Position numbers and translations under genes: made by a program
The notes under the pieces: model-generated
Told to the model about the DNA's origin: nothing
The model's database searches: none
The model's input: the letters and a program-made list of their open reading frames with translations, nothing else
Shown here: in pieces, positions 44,138-56,800 of the stretch
Numbering within the stretch: the stretch's first letter is position 1
Layout: each line of letters opens with the position of its first letter
DNA from: Tridacna crocea
Taxonomy: Eukaryota > Mollusca > Bivalvia > Cardiida > Cardiidae
Direction of reading: 5' to 3'
DNA: 64,000 bases
Assembly (NCBI GenBank): GCA_943736015.1
Contig: OX031059.1
Location: forward strand, 55,873,159 to 55,937,158

Positions 44138-47100
44138 CTGGCTCGCGACCAGTGGCGGCCAAGTACCAGTGGCGGCCATTTCTATGATATCGCGTTTGTG
44201 CGTACATAAGCATACCAAAGCTCTTGTTCATATTAAAAAAGAAGAAACGGTGTGTTAAATAACCAATAAAAGTTGAAATTTGGCGCAATGTAAGTAAAGA
44301 TATAAACATGTATCCCCTGTTACCCCCCATGTGTCAAAAAATCACTTCCGGGGGACCGACCTCTATCATTTTTATCGCCGATTTAAGCCTCAAATACTCC
44401 AAAAGAACAGAGTTTCAGTATCAAAAATGCGACATGTACGATGATTTTTCACTTACCTCATCGACTAGTCCATTATTTATGTGTTAAGGTATTATATCCA
44501 AAAAATAAACGAGAGCCACAAATCACACTATGCTTGCAGAAGGCAAGCGTTTAATGACGTCATGCATAGGCAGAGCTATCCAGGTCAGTCAGTAAAGTTC
44601 TATATTCTTTTTCATAATCCTCATCATTGCTTACCAGGTTTCCCCTTGCACGGTGCTTAGACAAAAATGATGTTTATAAATGAGCACTATTCTTGATTAT
44701 CATATAAGTTTCATTTGTTATTATTTTATATTTTGATTTAGATCATTTAATTAAAAAAAATACTTGTAAATCCATAACATTTATTGTATTCCTGTACGAC
44801 TTACCACGGGAATTTGACATTCAATAACCAAAATAAATGACAACATGTGAAAAAAATCTGCCCTATATATAAGGGAGATTGTTTTTCCTCATATTTTATC
44901 ATTTATTCTGGTTATAGAACGTCAAATTCCTGTGGACTTACAAATGAAAAAAGGGTATAAAATAAAGTGTTTTCCCATTCTTCAACAGATGCCTGCAATA
45001 TCCTATTTTAAATAACGGCAAGACTTTACACGGCTATATTAGGCCCATATAAGTATAGAACAAGTAACAAAAAACGTTATATAACGTTTGCTCTTTTTCA
45101 AGGACAATGGTCAACAGGGAGGGGGAATAAATGAGCTTGGCCCACTATGTCGTCTAGTGTGGTTATAAAAGTAACATCAGTTTGACCGAGCCAGAATGTT
45201 GTTATTTGCATCAGTCAAGTAGATCTACCTACAATACATGAATATATGAGGTCTTTGAAAAAACAATAACTGGAAAAAAGGGGGAGGGGTCTATATTAAT
45301 GCAAATAAGTAGTAACCTTGTTTACAGTGCAATGTTGGGCATCCAACAAGTGGTTAAGATTCTTTTTTGAAAGATGTCAAAGTCTCACAGAGGATGTTAT
45401 TGGTGAAACTAATCAGATAATGATCAAGGATGGTAAATATTATGAACAAAGACTTCAATTATCCTTTTGAGGACACACTGCATGGTATGGACACACTGCA
45501 TGGTATTGGACACACAAATACAGAATTGAAGTTTATAGACAGAGAAGTTCTTCTTTAATCAGTTGTTGTATCTTACTCTTTATTACATATACAATAGAAG
45601 TTGTTTCTTGTCCATATTAAAAGCATGTGAATATGACATTGCAGTGTGTTTCCAATTTTGAAAAAAAAGTTTAAGTGAAGAAAACATGGTAGGAAAACAT
45701 GGCAACACTGATAGTATTCATTTTCTTTCTCACAATTACTCTGAAAGCCTTTTTTTTCCCAAATGTTCACCTTTTTTTCCAAAATTGATGAGCTGGAAAA
45801 GAAGAAGAAGGAAAAAAAAAGACAGTTCAAGCAATAAGACCATTTCTTTTCCTTCCAAAGCAAAATTCAGCTATACTTAAGTGGAAATTTTCAGTGATGG
45901 CTGTAAGGTTTGGTTTTATTGGTAAGAATACCATCATCTGCAAAGCCAAGTTTCCTGTACTTTGATGCCACACAGTGGACTATCTGTGTTTCACTGCTCA
46001 GTGCTGTCAACAAAGGCATACATCTATTTCATAAAATAGACCCTGAGGGCTTAAATAGTAACTTTTTCCAATATTTGAACCTATTGGAAAAAGTGTGAGG
46101 TTAAACATCACTAGTGTCACAACATGTAAGAATCTGATTATCTTGATGATAGTAGACTTATTTACAAAAATTATATTAAAGTATCACATACATTTTACAA
46201 ATTATTACAAACAATTTTGAACATATTTGCTTTTTCTTCCAAAGCTGATTAAATGAAGCAAACTTATAAATGTGTGTGTCAAGGTCAAAGGCACTCATCT
46301 AGGGTTTTTAAATAAGTGTGAAATTCCTCTAGTCAACAGACATTCCATTTACATAACACATGTAACTCCATCATGGCTCATAAACAAATGTAGAGACAGA
46401 TCTGAAGAACAGAGGGCATCAGCTGCAGAAGAAATATTGTGACATACAACTGCAGCAAAGAAAGGACCAATTTGCTTGGCAAGTTTGCACTTTTTCAGTC
46501 AATCTTCTTTCAAAGGAAGGCCTAATTCCAGAATCCTTGTCACATGTATTTTCACCAGCTTCAGCCAAATCTGAAAAAAAAAAACATGCAATTCTCTGTT
46601 ACACTTTTAAAAGCTTTTATCATAAAACTGTTGTACTTTTTTCATGTAAATATGAAATAATGAACAGGTATTGAGCAATATTCAAATATGTTCACATGTT
46701 GAAACAGTCAAAATATCTATTTCAATTTTAGTTAGATCTACAACAAAGATTATGTCAAATTAACACAATATCTGTTTCGGTTTTCTGAATTTGTAGGAAA
46801 CAGTGATAAGCTTATGAATTCACAAGTGGCTGGAAGAAAAGAGAAATGCTGAAGAAGGCAGATAAGAGCAGACAGAGAGTAGGAGGGCAGAAATGAAAAA
46901 GAAGCATTACATGTGTAACTTCTGAATGCACTAACAAGGCTACCAAGTCGACAACAAAAAAAAAAAACCAGCAGTCTTACACTATTTTAGAAGCTATAGT
47001 GTGATAAATGTGTTTACAAGTCTGTGTTTCCAGACTGTGAACTGCTTGCATTGAATTTGAACAGAAACTTGTTTCTCCAAGAGAGTGTATTTGATAAAAA

Positions 47101-48059
47101 GTTATTTTGTCTGTAGAACTGTTTTCAGTGAGAGAGTTTGGCTGTAATTTTAAGACGTACATTTATTTTAACACCAAGATCTTTATAGTGTGAAATATGA
47201 TGATTCTACATTTTGCACCATTGAGTTTTCCTGTTTATGCACCTGATCATATGGTGCCATCAGCTAATAGAAGTCACCTGGCACCTTTCCACTTAAAAAG
47301 GGCATTTGTGATTATGAAATATTAAATTTGTGATTGTGAAATAAAAAATATATATATATATTTTAATCTATTCAAGAGGTAAGTTTCAACATCAGCATTT
47401 TTAATAACTCTTTTAAATAATTGACACTATTTTACCATCTCAGCTAAGTACTTCAACAAATGAAATGCTGTCAGAAAACGAAACTGAGCTGATACTCACC
47501 CGGGTTCCCTTCGTGTTTTCTCCTTTGTGTTTTCCCCTATATTCAGGAGAAATAACATATGCAGTTAATTTCTGAAATACTTCCAGAATATACCCTACCC
47601 CCTGTTCAACCTCAGCTGCTACAGTGCATATCTATTTTTGGCTCGCGCATGCGTGTATGAATTGTGAAAGTAGAATATGGACCCAGTTGAAGGTTGTTCC
47701 TTTTTAACCATCTGTAGGGATGGTTTGAAACCTTAGACCTGCTGGAATATTGCATAATTTCAAGAAAAAATGATTTTTCATTTGATATCTTCCGGCGATT
47801 GTGATAATACAGTAATTTTGCGGACAAAATTCAGGTGGCCGCCACTGGTACTCTTCGAGACGTAAGTTCGTCCTATGACCGACCGGGTAATCCATATCGT
47901 TCCGAGTTTCAGTTATAGTCTATTTCAGATTTCCATTTGTGAATTTAACAATATTGAACCCTAGTTTGTCCACGTAAAAGCTGCACTGTCAACTTGAAGA
48001 GAATTATCTTGTAGCTTAGGAAAGGTTTGGAAAAATGGCCGCCACTGGTCGCGAGCCAG
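44138..48059. mobile_element. 3.9-kb TA-flanked TIR element inside the 3' LTR
   Basis: The 24-bp ends are perfectly inverted and start CTGGCTCGCGACCAG, itself nearly palindromic, followed by TGGCGGCCA. A TA duplication (44136-44137, 48060-48061) replaces the single TA in the intact 5' LTR. The motif ACCAGTGGCGGCC is repeated just inside both ends (44165-44178 and, inverted, near 47836-47848). There is no transposase ORF, so it is non-autonomous. TA duplications occur in Tc1/mariner and a few other groups; the terminal sequence does not let me choose. It entered after the LTR element, hence is very young. Confidence 0.88.
46499..47536 (-). other. Possible spliced gene fragment inside the 3.9-kb TIR element
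   Basis: Minus strand. A short exon-like piece (47500-47536) sits between acceptor CCTGAATATAG and a very strong donor CCCGG|GTGAGTATC. About 930 bp further a T-rich acceptor TTTTTTTTTTCAG opens a 24-codon frame (IWLKLVKIHVTRILELGLPL, then KED and stop at 46499). The signals are good and the peptide looks protein-like, but no homolog is recognised and the exons before it are not identified. Confidence 0.3.
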
Positions 48060-48451
48060 TATTGTTTTAGGAATAATTAAATTTTGTTAAATTTTACTTT
48101 GCCTAATTTATATTTTACTTCCAAAGACAGTATTTTTGGTTTTCTTGTTTCTTAATTTTTTGTTGGAGTCCACCCCCCCCCCTTTTACCCATCATCATAC
48201 CTAACTTTTGGAAACATTGTGATAAGAGGTGCCTTCCCTAAGCCCAGAAGACAAGAGCTGTGCACAAGAGTTGGAGAAAAACTGACCGAAACATTGCAAC
48301 AAGAGTAGTCCCTACCCTGAGCCCACCCCGAGCAGAGCCCGAGCGACACAAGTCCAGATTGGCAGCTCGCTACAATATCTTCTTTGTCCCTGTGTACAAA
48401 AGCTTTATTGTAACTTTGTTGGTAGATCTGCATTTACTGGTATATAGTCTA

Positions 48452-49059
48452 GTTTCAATAATGAGACGCCCCAGTGATCTTTTTCATATTTGGGCATTTA
48501 CTGTACACCGTACACCAGAGGTAAAAAAGTAACATCGCCTTTGGGGACAGTTATCTGTACTAAAGTTAGACTGATAATTTAAAATGCAGAAAATTTAACA
48601 GAAGCAAAAAGTTTCGCTACATGTTGGTCTGCGCAACTGTAAAGGCTGACTAGGATCGATTTTTTTGCAGATGCATTAAGGCCCCTTTAATGGCTTTACA
48701 CAGAGCATGGCTCAAATGTTTTGAAACCTACGACATTTTCGGCCTTTACTGGGTCTTTTACATTGAAAGTCGTCGCCCGAATTTCCAAAAGACTGTCGTG
48801 AAGCCAAACTCAACCGATGGCACGACCCCCTGTTTGTGCTTTACCAAAACTGAGAACTGGTCATGGATTGATTAAAACGAGGAAAAGCTGAAGACATGCT
48901 TGCGGAATTGACCTATAAGTTTCGGCAAATAGTCGGCAAACCTAGTACAGATAACTGTCCCCAAAGGCGATGTTATTTTTCGACTGGTCGCCTCTGGGTA
49001 CGGTGCACAGTAAATATCCAAATATGAAAAAGATCACCGGGGCGTCTCATTATTGAGAC
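48452..49059. mobile_element. TA-flanked TIR element with ~115-bp inverted arms
   Basis: The left arm (GTTTCAATAATGAGACGCC... to about 48560) is the inverse of the right arm (about 48935-49059, ending GGCGTCTCATTATTGAGAC). The outermost bases are themselves palindromic. TA flanks both sides. Single arms recur at 31757-31880. The interior, about 375 bp, is non-coding. Confidence 0.65.
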
Positions 49060-49317
49060 TATCGGCAAACCTATCCTAAAGTACCCGTAATGACTAACCT
49101 GGAGCGGCTCGATTCCGATTTTCAGACGGCTCATACCCCAGACCTCCATCGTCAAGTTGCTCGTCGCCCATCTCGCATTTTTTATGTGTTAACACCAAGA
49201 AGTTCTACAAAGCCTCCAAAATCATAGAGGTTTGGTTCATTCTAGATCTAGGCCTACCAAATAACTATTTTTGGATACAAAAAACCCCAACTGTCGACAT
49301 TTTTAGCACATCTATTA
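49060..49317. other. Host or older repeat sequence
   Basis: Its 3' part (from about 49255) matches 32048-32120; the rest is unrecognised. Confidence 0.4.
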
Positions 49318-49549
49318 TTAACCCTCCATAGATACTCATTTCTACGCATTGCTTGTAGGAGCCTTTTGAAAACATTGTGGCAAAAGGTGAAATTGCTCGT
49401 GACGAGTAATTTCACCTTTTGTCACAATGTTTTCTATGCTATCAAAACGACAAAAGGTGTCATATACACGTAAGAAACGGGTCCATCCTTGCTGTTATTT
49501 AGGGTCATTTAGAGATACCATAGAAATGCCTTATGGGGTAAAGGGTTAA
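49318..49549. mobile_element. TTAA-flanked hairpin MITE (P1 variant)
   Basis: TTAACCCTCCATAGATAC to ATGGGGTAAAGGGTTAA with a variant core AAATTGCTCGTGACGAG. It interrupts the sequence seen continuous at 32110-32130, which serves as its empty site. Confidence 0.75.
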
Positions 49550-49822
49550 GAAAATATTTTTGGACCTTGGTTTTCCTACTTTCAAACAAAGAAGGACATT
49601 GACAAACCACAGGAATCGGACGTTTAGGTAATAGTTAGTCTTTGTCCTATTTTTCTATCCAATCAGAACGCTCATATTTGAAAATTTTTGACCGTCTATC
49701 TTCCATAAACTACCCAACGCAGGTTTATTTTGATCATTTATCCATTTAAACGTGGCAGTTTATCTGGATTTACTGCGAATGCGTACCTAAACCCTACCCC
49801 CTCATTAATATTCAACAATTAC

Positions 49823-50043
49823 TTAACCCTCTCCCAAACAAGCCCTTGTGTTTACGTGTCTGCAGTACAAGTCTTTTGAAAACATTGTGGGAAAAGGAGA
49901 AATTGCTTGTAACGAACAATTTCTCCCTTTCCCACAGTGTTTTCTGTCCTTTCGGATAATTTTCTGCCATTGTTATGAAAGTTAAAATTGTTCTCTGCAA
50001 ACTCTTTCAGTTTGGAAGAGTCTTTCGTTTGGGAAAGGATTAA
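49823..50043. mobile_element. TTAA hairpin MITE (P1 variant) in the left fold-back arm
   Basis: TTAACCCTCTCCCAAAC to GTTTGGGAAAGGATTAA, core GAGAAATTGCTTGTAACGA. Mirrored by 51530-51755. Confidence 0.75.
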
Positions 50044-50401
50044 ATTAGGTCTAGCACATGCCAAGTACATCTACAAGTTACGCCGTTGAAAAAAAAGGTA
50101 AAACACAGATACAATTTATGTAATAAAAGCCGATCAATCTAGATCTATATGGTCGGTTGTCCTCTGAAACATACCACCTGAAGCTTGAAACAAGCTGTTG
50201 TTTCAGGGTTTAAGAAGTAATTCGACGATATGTTGAAATTTTAAGAAAAAATAATGCTGTAGTAAATCTGTAGAAATTTTCATAGGCTGAGTCTAGTCGT
50301 TATTTCCTCAAAATCTTGGTCAAATTCAGCCATATTTGACATTGTTTAACACTGGCGATAGTCAAGCGTGAACTGGAAATGAAGCTTACAATAAAGGTTC
50401 T

Positions 50402-50597
50402 TTAGCCTTTCCCATATGGCAAATTTTAGACCATTCCAAATTGAAAGCATTGGCAGATGTCAAATTTTGAAAGTGGAACAAATGAAGTTGACAGGGTAGA
50501 AAATATTGTAGGAAACGGAGAAAATGCCAATAACCAGAATTTTCTCCTTTTCCAAAAATAACCTTCCTTCCCAATTGATTGTTTGGTAAAGGGTTAA
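50402..50597. mobile_element. TTAA hairpin MITE (P1) in the left fold-back arm
   Basis: TTAGCCTTTCCCATATGGC to TTTGGTAAAGGGTTAA. Mirrored by 51239-51445, so it was present before the arms duplicated. Confidence 0.7.
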
Positions 50598-50806
50598 ATA
50601 CCACATGGTCGTGTACACGAGGTTTAGCCCCGATATTCACGTGGAAATTACGTCATTTTTAGCGATGATGCAATGATGACGTTTCTTTATCGAATCAGCC
50701 GACTCCATATATGGGTGAAAGGGCGTTTCTTTGTAAATAGTGGATTCCTTATATGGAACATTATTTTAGCAATGATGTAATGTGGGCGGAAAAAGACTAA
50801 GTCAGT

Positions 50807-50914
50807 TAAACGCTAAGAAGTTCAAAATTAAACGATTTAAACAGCCACAGTCGGTCGCTACGCTCCCTCCTTTTGGCTGTTTAAATCGTTTAATTTTGAC
50901 TTCTTAGCGTTTAA
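50807..50914. repeat. TTAA-bounded hairpin at the fold-back centre, left copy
   Basis: TTAAACGCTAAGAAGTTCAA is inverted as TTTTGACTTCTTAGCGTTTAA, with an inner pair TTTAAACAGCC/GGCTGTTTAAA around TCGGTCGCTACGCTCCC. Confidence 0.8.
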
Positions 50915-50921
50915 CTATTAC

Positions 50922-51030
50922 TTAAACGCTAAGAAGTCAAAATTAAACGATTTAAACAGCCAAAAGGAGGGAGCGTAGCGACCGACTGTGGCTGTTTAAA
51001 TCGTCTAATTTTGAACTTCTTAGCGTTTAA
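50922..51030. repeat. TTAA-bounded hairpin at the fold-back centre, right copy
   Basis: Inverse of the left copy with a 7-bp spacer (CTATTAC) between them, so the centre is a palindrome made of two palindromes. Confidence 0.8.
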
Positions 51031-51238
51031 CTGACTTAGTCTTTTTCCGCCCACATTACATCAATGCTAAAATAATGTTCCATATAAGGAATCCACTATT
51101 TACAAAGAAACGCCCTTTCACCCATATATGGAGTTGGCTGATTCGCTAAAGAAACGTCATCATTGCATCATCGCTAAATATGACGTAATTTCCGCGTGAA
51201 TATCGGGGCTAAACCGCGTACACACGACCACTTGTTAT

Positions 51239-51445
51239 TTAACCCTTTATAAAACAATCAATTGGGAAGGAAGGTTATTTTTGGAAAAGGAGAAAATTCT
51301 TGTTATTGGCATTTTCTCCTTTTCCTACAATATTTTCTACCCTGTGTAAAAACTCAACGCCATTTTGTTCCACTTTCAAAATTTGATATCTGCCAATGCT
51401 TTCAATTTGGAATGGTCTAAAATTTGTCATATGGGAAAGGGTTAA
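51239..51445. mobile_element. TTAA hairpin MITE (P1) in the right fold-back arm
   Basis: TTAACCCTTTATAAAAC to ATGGGAAAGGGTTAA; inverted counterpart of 50402-50597. Confidence 0.75.
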
Positions 51446-51529
51446 AGAACCGTCATTATCAGCTTCATTTCCAGTTCACGTTTGACTATCGCCAGTGTTA
51501 AACAATGTCAAATATGGCAGAATTTCCCA

Positions 51530-51755
51530 AACCCTTTCCCAAACGACAAATTTCAGAATCTTCCAAACTGAAAAAGTTTGCAGACGACAATTTTAACTTT
51601 CATAACAATGGCAGAAAATTATCCGAACGGACAGAAAACACTGTTGGAAAAGGAGAAATTGCTCGTTACAAGCAATTTCTCCTTTTCCCACAATGTTTTC
51701 AAAAGACTTGTACTGCAGACACGAAAAAAGAAAGGCTTGTTTGGGAGAGGGTTAA
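51530..51755. mobile_element. TTAA hairpin MITE (P1 variant) in the right fold-back arm
   Basis: AAACCCTTTCCCAAACGAC to GTTTGGGAGAGGGTTAA; the left TTAA was lost at the edge of the arm's deletion. Counterpart of 49823-50043. Confidence 0.7.
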
Positions 51756-51959
51756 GTAATTGTTGAATATTAATGAGGGGGGTAGGGTTTAGGTACGCAT
51801 GCGCAGCAAATCCAGATAAACTCCAGATAAACTGCGACATTTAACTAGCATTCTCCCTAAGAATCATGCAGATGGTGATAAGTGACTAGTCACAGAATTC
51901 ATTGGTTTTACCTTCATTTAATCAGACTTGTTGAAAAACTTTCCCAGAACAAAGCATTC

Positions 51960-53620
51960 CCTTTTTCTGACAGTGGTTGCCATGGAAACGAGAAATAAAA
52001 ATTTCACAGAGATTGGTCAAAAGTTGGCGGCAAAAAAAATGAAAAATGACACTTTTCAAGGTTGTTTTTGACAAATCATTATTTTTTAGATTATCTATAC
52101 TAATACTTATGTTAAAAGGAGGACATGAGTACTACTGGAAATTACATAGAAAAATGAAAAATGTCACTTGCATTGTGTTGCATAGCAACAGAAATTTAGC
52201 CATAGAAACCAGTTTTTCAAACTTCCAATTTTTAACATTTTCTAACCAAATTATCTTCTAACAGCAAAGGTGCATATGAAAAATACAACGAGTGCCTAAA
52301 TGAGCGATATCTGATCTTTCACAGCCAACAATAAAAAAACTCAAAATGTTTTTAATTTTTGTAACCATGGCAACAAAACTATTGAACCGTCAGAGATTTT
52401 ACCAAAAAGTGTCAATTTCAAAGCAAATTATCTCCCTTCTGCAAAGAGAAATATGAACAGTGTAAAAACATATTAAATAATCCACTTCTGTTCAACCAAT
52501 AGAGAAAAAATTAAGTTATGCAACAATCCAAATATTAGTCACTATGGCAACTAAATTATCGAACAGTTTGCCATTTTAACAAAAATCAGCACATTGAAAG
52601 TAAACTACTGCCCTTTTAGATTATCTATACTACTACTTATGTCAAAAAGATGGCAAGAGTAGTACTCAAAATTACATAGGAAAATATAGAAAAATATAAA
52701 ATGTCACTTGCATTGTGTTGCATAGCAACAGAAGTTTAGCCATAGAAAGCAGTTTTTCAAACCTCAAAATTTGAAGATTTTCAAGCCAAATTATCTACTA
52801 ACAGCAAAGGTGCATATGAAAAATACATATAGTGCCTAAAAGAGCAACATCTGATTTTTCACAGCCAACAATGAAAAAACTAAAAATATTCATAATTTTT
52901 GTAACCATGGCAACAAAACTATTGACCCATCAGTGATTTTAGAAAAAAGTGGCAATTTTAGAGCAAATTATCTCCCTTCTGCTAGGAAAAATATTAACAG
53001 TATATTTATGTATTAATGGATCCACATCTGTTCAACTAATACAGAAAAATTCAAGTTCTGCTACAATCCAAATATTAGTTTCCATGGCAACCAAACTATC
53101 CAACAGTTTGCAATTTTAACAAAAATCAGCACATTCAAAGTAAACTACCGCCCATTAACAAAGGATTACATTGATAAGTAATACTTACTTAAATTACCCA
53201 CATCTTTTTGTCAATATTAAAATGTAAAAGAAAAAAATAATGGCCCAATCACGTTACCATGGCAACCAAATCAATGAACCATCACAAATAACAGCTTGTT
53301 CAAAGCAAATCAACCCCTTCCAGCTAAGAAGCATCTGAATAAATTAAACATACTTTAAATGACTAATGTGTGTTATGCACATACAAAAGATAAAAAGTAT
53401 TCAACACCTCAGAAAAAGAAAATGTTACCATGGCAACAGAACAGTAAACTCATTCCCATAAAATATAGCAAAGTCAGTGCAAAGTATCTTCCTATCTTCC
53501 ATTGACTAAAAAGTATTTTATGAGTTCCGAAAACATTTTAATAAACCAAATACCTTAAAGGAAATGCTTTAAATGCTTCTAAAACAAGTAACCATGGTTA
53601 ACAAATCAACAGTGATTTTA
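51960..53620. repeat. Degenerate repeats carrying the palindrome GTTGCCATGGCAAC, left block
   Basis: Units of roughly 180-200 bp each contain a (G)TNNCCATGGCAAC-like motif (51967, 52362, 52538, 52905, 53083, 53253, 53428). One ~560-bp super-unit is duplicated (52040-52600 against 52600-53140). Non-coding. Confidence 0.65.
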
Positions 53621-53873
53621 AGTTGTACTGGCTGCAAAGCCACTAGAGCTTATGTCATGGTATGGTTTTCGTCTGTAAGTCTTTTTCTTGTTTACGCAAT
53701 AAAGTCTACATTTGTTGTCAGATTTTGGTGGAACTTGCACAGTTTGTTTATCTCATCAACAGCTTTAACCCTATTGGTTTTGGGGAAAAAATCCAACAAT
53801 CATTTTAGGAAAAGTAGCCATTTGAAATTTAAAATTTCCATTAGCTTTTTGAAGTTGAGAATTTCCATTTCTT

Positions 53874-56800
53874 CCCAGCAAACATGATAAACTGGGTCCT
53901 ATATGGGCAAATCCTGGGCTAAATATCTATATGGGACCTATGTGGGTCCTTTGCGGGAATTTCAGCCCTTCTGGAACCCACATAGAGCCCATGTTATTTA
54001 TATACTCATAAACCTTTACAATGTAAGATAAAATAAATCCAAACAAGTTCACTCTCACCGTACACTATTTTTGTCTGTTAGAGTAGAAGTTTAGAGATGA
54101 TTTAAATTCCAAAACCTGTAACAAGGTATTTACACGGGTCCCATTTGGGTCCCATTTATCGATCAGCAGTGACGAGTGGAGACGGAAATTACCGATTAAC
54201 TTCGGTATGAGAGTTTTTTTTCAACAACTATCATTAATTCTATTTCTCTAGTGTTTAATTGTGCCATTTTACATTTTTTAACCTTCAAACATATTTTATC
54301 TGATAAAAAATATGAAGAAAACACATTTACGGATTGAACTGATATTCAAAAACAAATTGCGCGCGATCACGTGATGTAAACAGAAATAGCCGTTGAGTGC
54401 AAGAAGTAAGCGGTTTGAGTCATATTCAAAATAGATTAAGCTCTACTCATGAAATCTACTCCTCGTTGCAGGCATGTGTATGGTATGTATTTCAATCGTT
54501 ACTCACTACACTTTTTTTGTAAATCGGTCAGCTGGTAATCGTAAAATTGGAGACAAATTTTGTATTGTCACATGAATTCGCGTCGCGCCTGTTTTGCATT
54601 ATCCGTCTGCCCATATTAAATCAAGGTTCTGGATTTTGATGAGCTCCTATTCAAAAGTCATGAACGAAACGCTTACGCATGTCATTTTTTTCAGCATGTT
54701 ACTGAATGTGCTGGCTTTTGACATATATTTGCTAAGTCTACTGATAAATTAAATAAATGGAAATTTATGATTGATAAAAAATGTAGACATGTTTATTTTA
54801 AGGGGCCCGGGGCTATTTGTGGGCAGATTTACGCGTTCTATCTTTTTTTAAAGATATTTCTTGTTTTGGATGGCAGATCGTACAAATACCTACTATTGGA
54901 ATTCTTACCTAAGAATTTCTGCTGGTGTTCAAGCCTGTACTTCTGTCATAAATAGAATACTAACACATCTAATACTTACTGTCTGGAGAATTAAAAATGT
55001 TGTTCAGAAAATTGAGAACTAGATATTTATTAGGCGCAGTATCAGAGTCGGCTTAATGTGGCTGGAGGTATATTTCGACTTGCAATAGTTTAGTTTTTAT
55101 CAGTTCAGGGTATGAAGTGACTTTTAATAACATTGTATTATTTACACATAGGTGAGATGCAGCACTTGGCTGAACATGGAGGAAGGACAATTTCTACTTG
55201 TAACTGAACATGCAAGAAAATACAAACTCATGGGAACTACGGGAAAGCTGTAATTCGAAAATCTTGGATTTACAGTTATGATATTTGGTGAGTTTGACTG
55301 TTTTTCTTTTTTTGCACCCAATTCAACAGTATGTGTATCATGTGTACATGCATTATGTATCTGTAGAATTGTCTTTAAAACCATCTCATTTTTCACAGCA
55401 GTTTTACAGGAAATGATTATTTCTTTGGTAGGCCTATGGTCATGATGATTTCAACTGAATTGTAGTTTAATCCTTTACCACACATTTCCAAGTTTTAACC
55501 CTTTACCAAACAATCCCTGTTTTTTATGATCCTGAGATAGAGGCCATTTGAAAACATTGTGTGAAAAGGAGAAAATGCTGGTAACTAGTATTTTCTCCTT
55601 TTTCCACAAATTTTTCTTCCCTGCTGGAAACAAATTTCAATATTCAAGCTAGGTTTATTTTGTCGTCTGCAGGTACTTTGAATTTGGACCATTCTTAAAT
55701 TTTGTTGTTTGGTAAAGAGTTTACAACCTCAACAAAGAAAGCTTTTGAAAAAATTATTGGAAAAAAAGAAAACACTGCTAACCAGTATTTTCTTCTTTTG
55801 CACAATGTGTTCAACCCTTCTGAAAAAAAATTCCAATTTTTCATTCCCATTTATTTTGTCGTCTAGAAATGCTTTCAGTATGGCTAAGTCCAAAGTTTTG
55901 TTGAGATATCACTGCAGTATTGCTGAAAGCAGTTAATGGCATCATTAAAACTGAATTTTATTAATTTACAGGATGACTGTGTAAGGAGCCTTAAACACGA
56001 CACTCTGCAAGCTTAGACCTACAGTGTAACGTGGACTAGTGCTCAACACAGAGATCGAGGACAGAAAAGAGAGATGTTTAGGACAGTGTTGCCTAAAAAT
56101 CCTGCAAATGAGGACCTTGATTGATTTTTACTAACATGTAGCTCCTGATTCCTGATCTGTGTAAACAACAGTGAATATAAACATTTACCCTTACATTGTA
56201 AAGTCACATGTTTTAACCCTTAACATGCTAAATACATCAAGTTACTGAAATGAAACTTTCAAGCCAACAGTAAGTTCCAAATTTTGTTGTTAATTTCAGT
56301 GATCTTTTAGGGGAAATATCATTTTATGGACAGTGTGCATCCAAGATCAGAGTGCACATTTTCTGCAGTTTGATCTTGATCTACATTGTCTGCAAAAGGT
56401 ACTTGAGATGAGCTTAGCAGTCTAAGGAATAATGACCTATAGGAAGTTGGCTTCTGAATACACTTTGGGAAACAATTACAATGCTGATAACCAAAACTTT
56501 CTATGAACGAAAATTACATCTTTTGAGTTAAACTAAATTGCTGTCGACTGCAGATGCTTTGATTTTTGACAAATCTAACATTTTGTATTTTTCTTTTTTG
56601 CATTTATTAGATAAGACTCCTTGCTGGTTAAAGATATATCATACCATAATTATGTTATTTCTAAGCAGTAACACAATTGTTTTGTTTTATATATCTGTGA
56701 ATGTTAACTACCATATTTTTTCTACACTTTTGCAATTGTAATTTTGAATGAAAGCAATATACTAAAACAAAATAAAGAGATGGCTTGAAAATACATTTAT

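Larger units (their letters stand above)
32628..48374 (+). mobile_element. Large, recent Ty3/gypsy retrotransposon with an extra zinc-finger ORF
   Basis: LTRs of about 1.44 kb begin TGTAGCGA and end TCGCTACA, a perfect 8-bp inverted pair, with a 4-bp direct repeat ATAT outside (32624-32627 and 48375-48378). Order inside: PBS, gag (34146-35699), pol in the -1 frame (to 39670), a non-coding stretch, ORF3 (40512-41639), long 3' region, purine tract, 3' LTR. Without the 3.9-kb insertion in the 3' LTR the element is about 11.8 kb. Pol order PR-RT-RH-IN is Ty3/gypsy. All three ORFs are intact, and aligned LTRs show only one substitution and four small indels by eye, so it is very young and could be active or mobilisable. 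Confidence 0.93.
43016..48374 (+). repeat. 3' LTR of the large Ty3 element, split by an insertion
   Basis: The parts 43016-44137 and 48062-48374 together make about 1,435 bp and align end to end with the 5' LTR. TATA box at 43619-43625. The interruption is the TIR element at 44138-48059, which duplicated TA. Confidence 0.92.
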
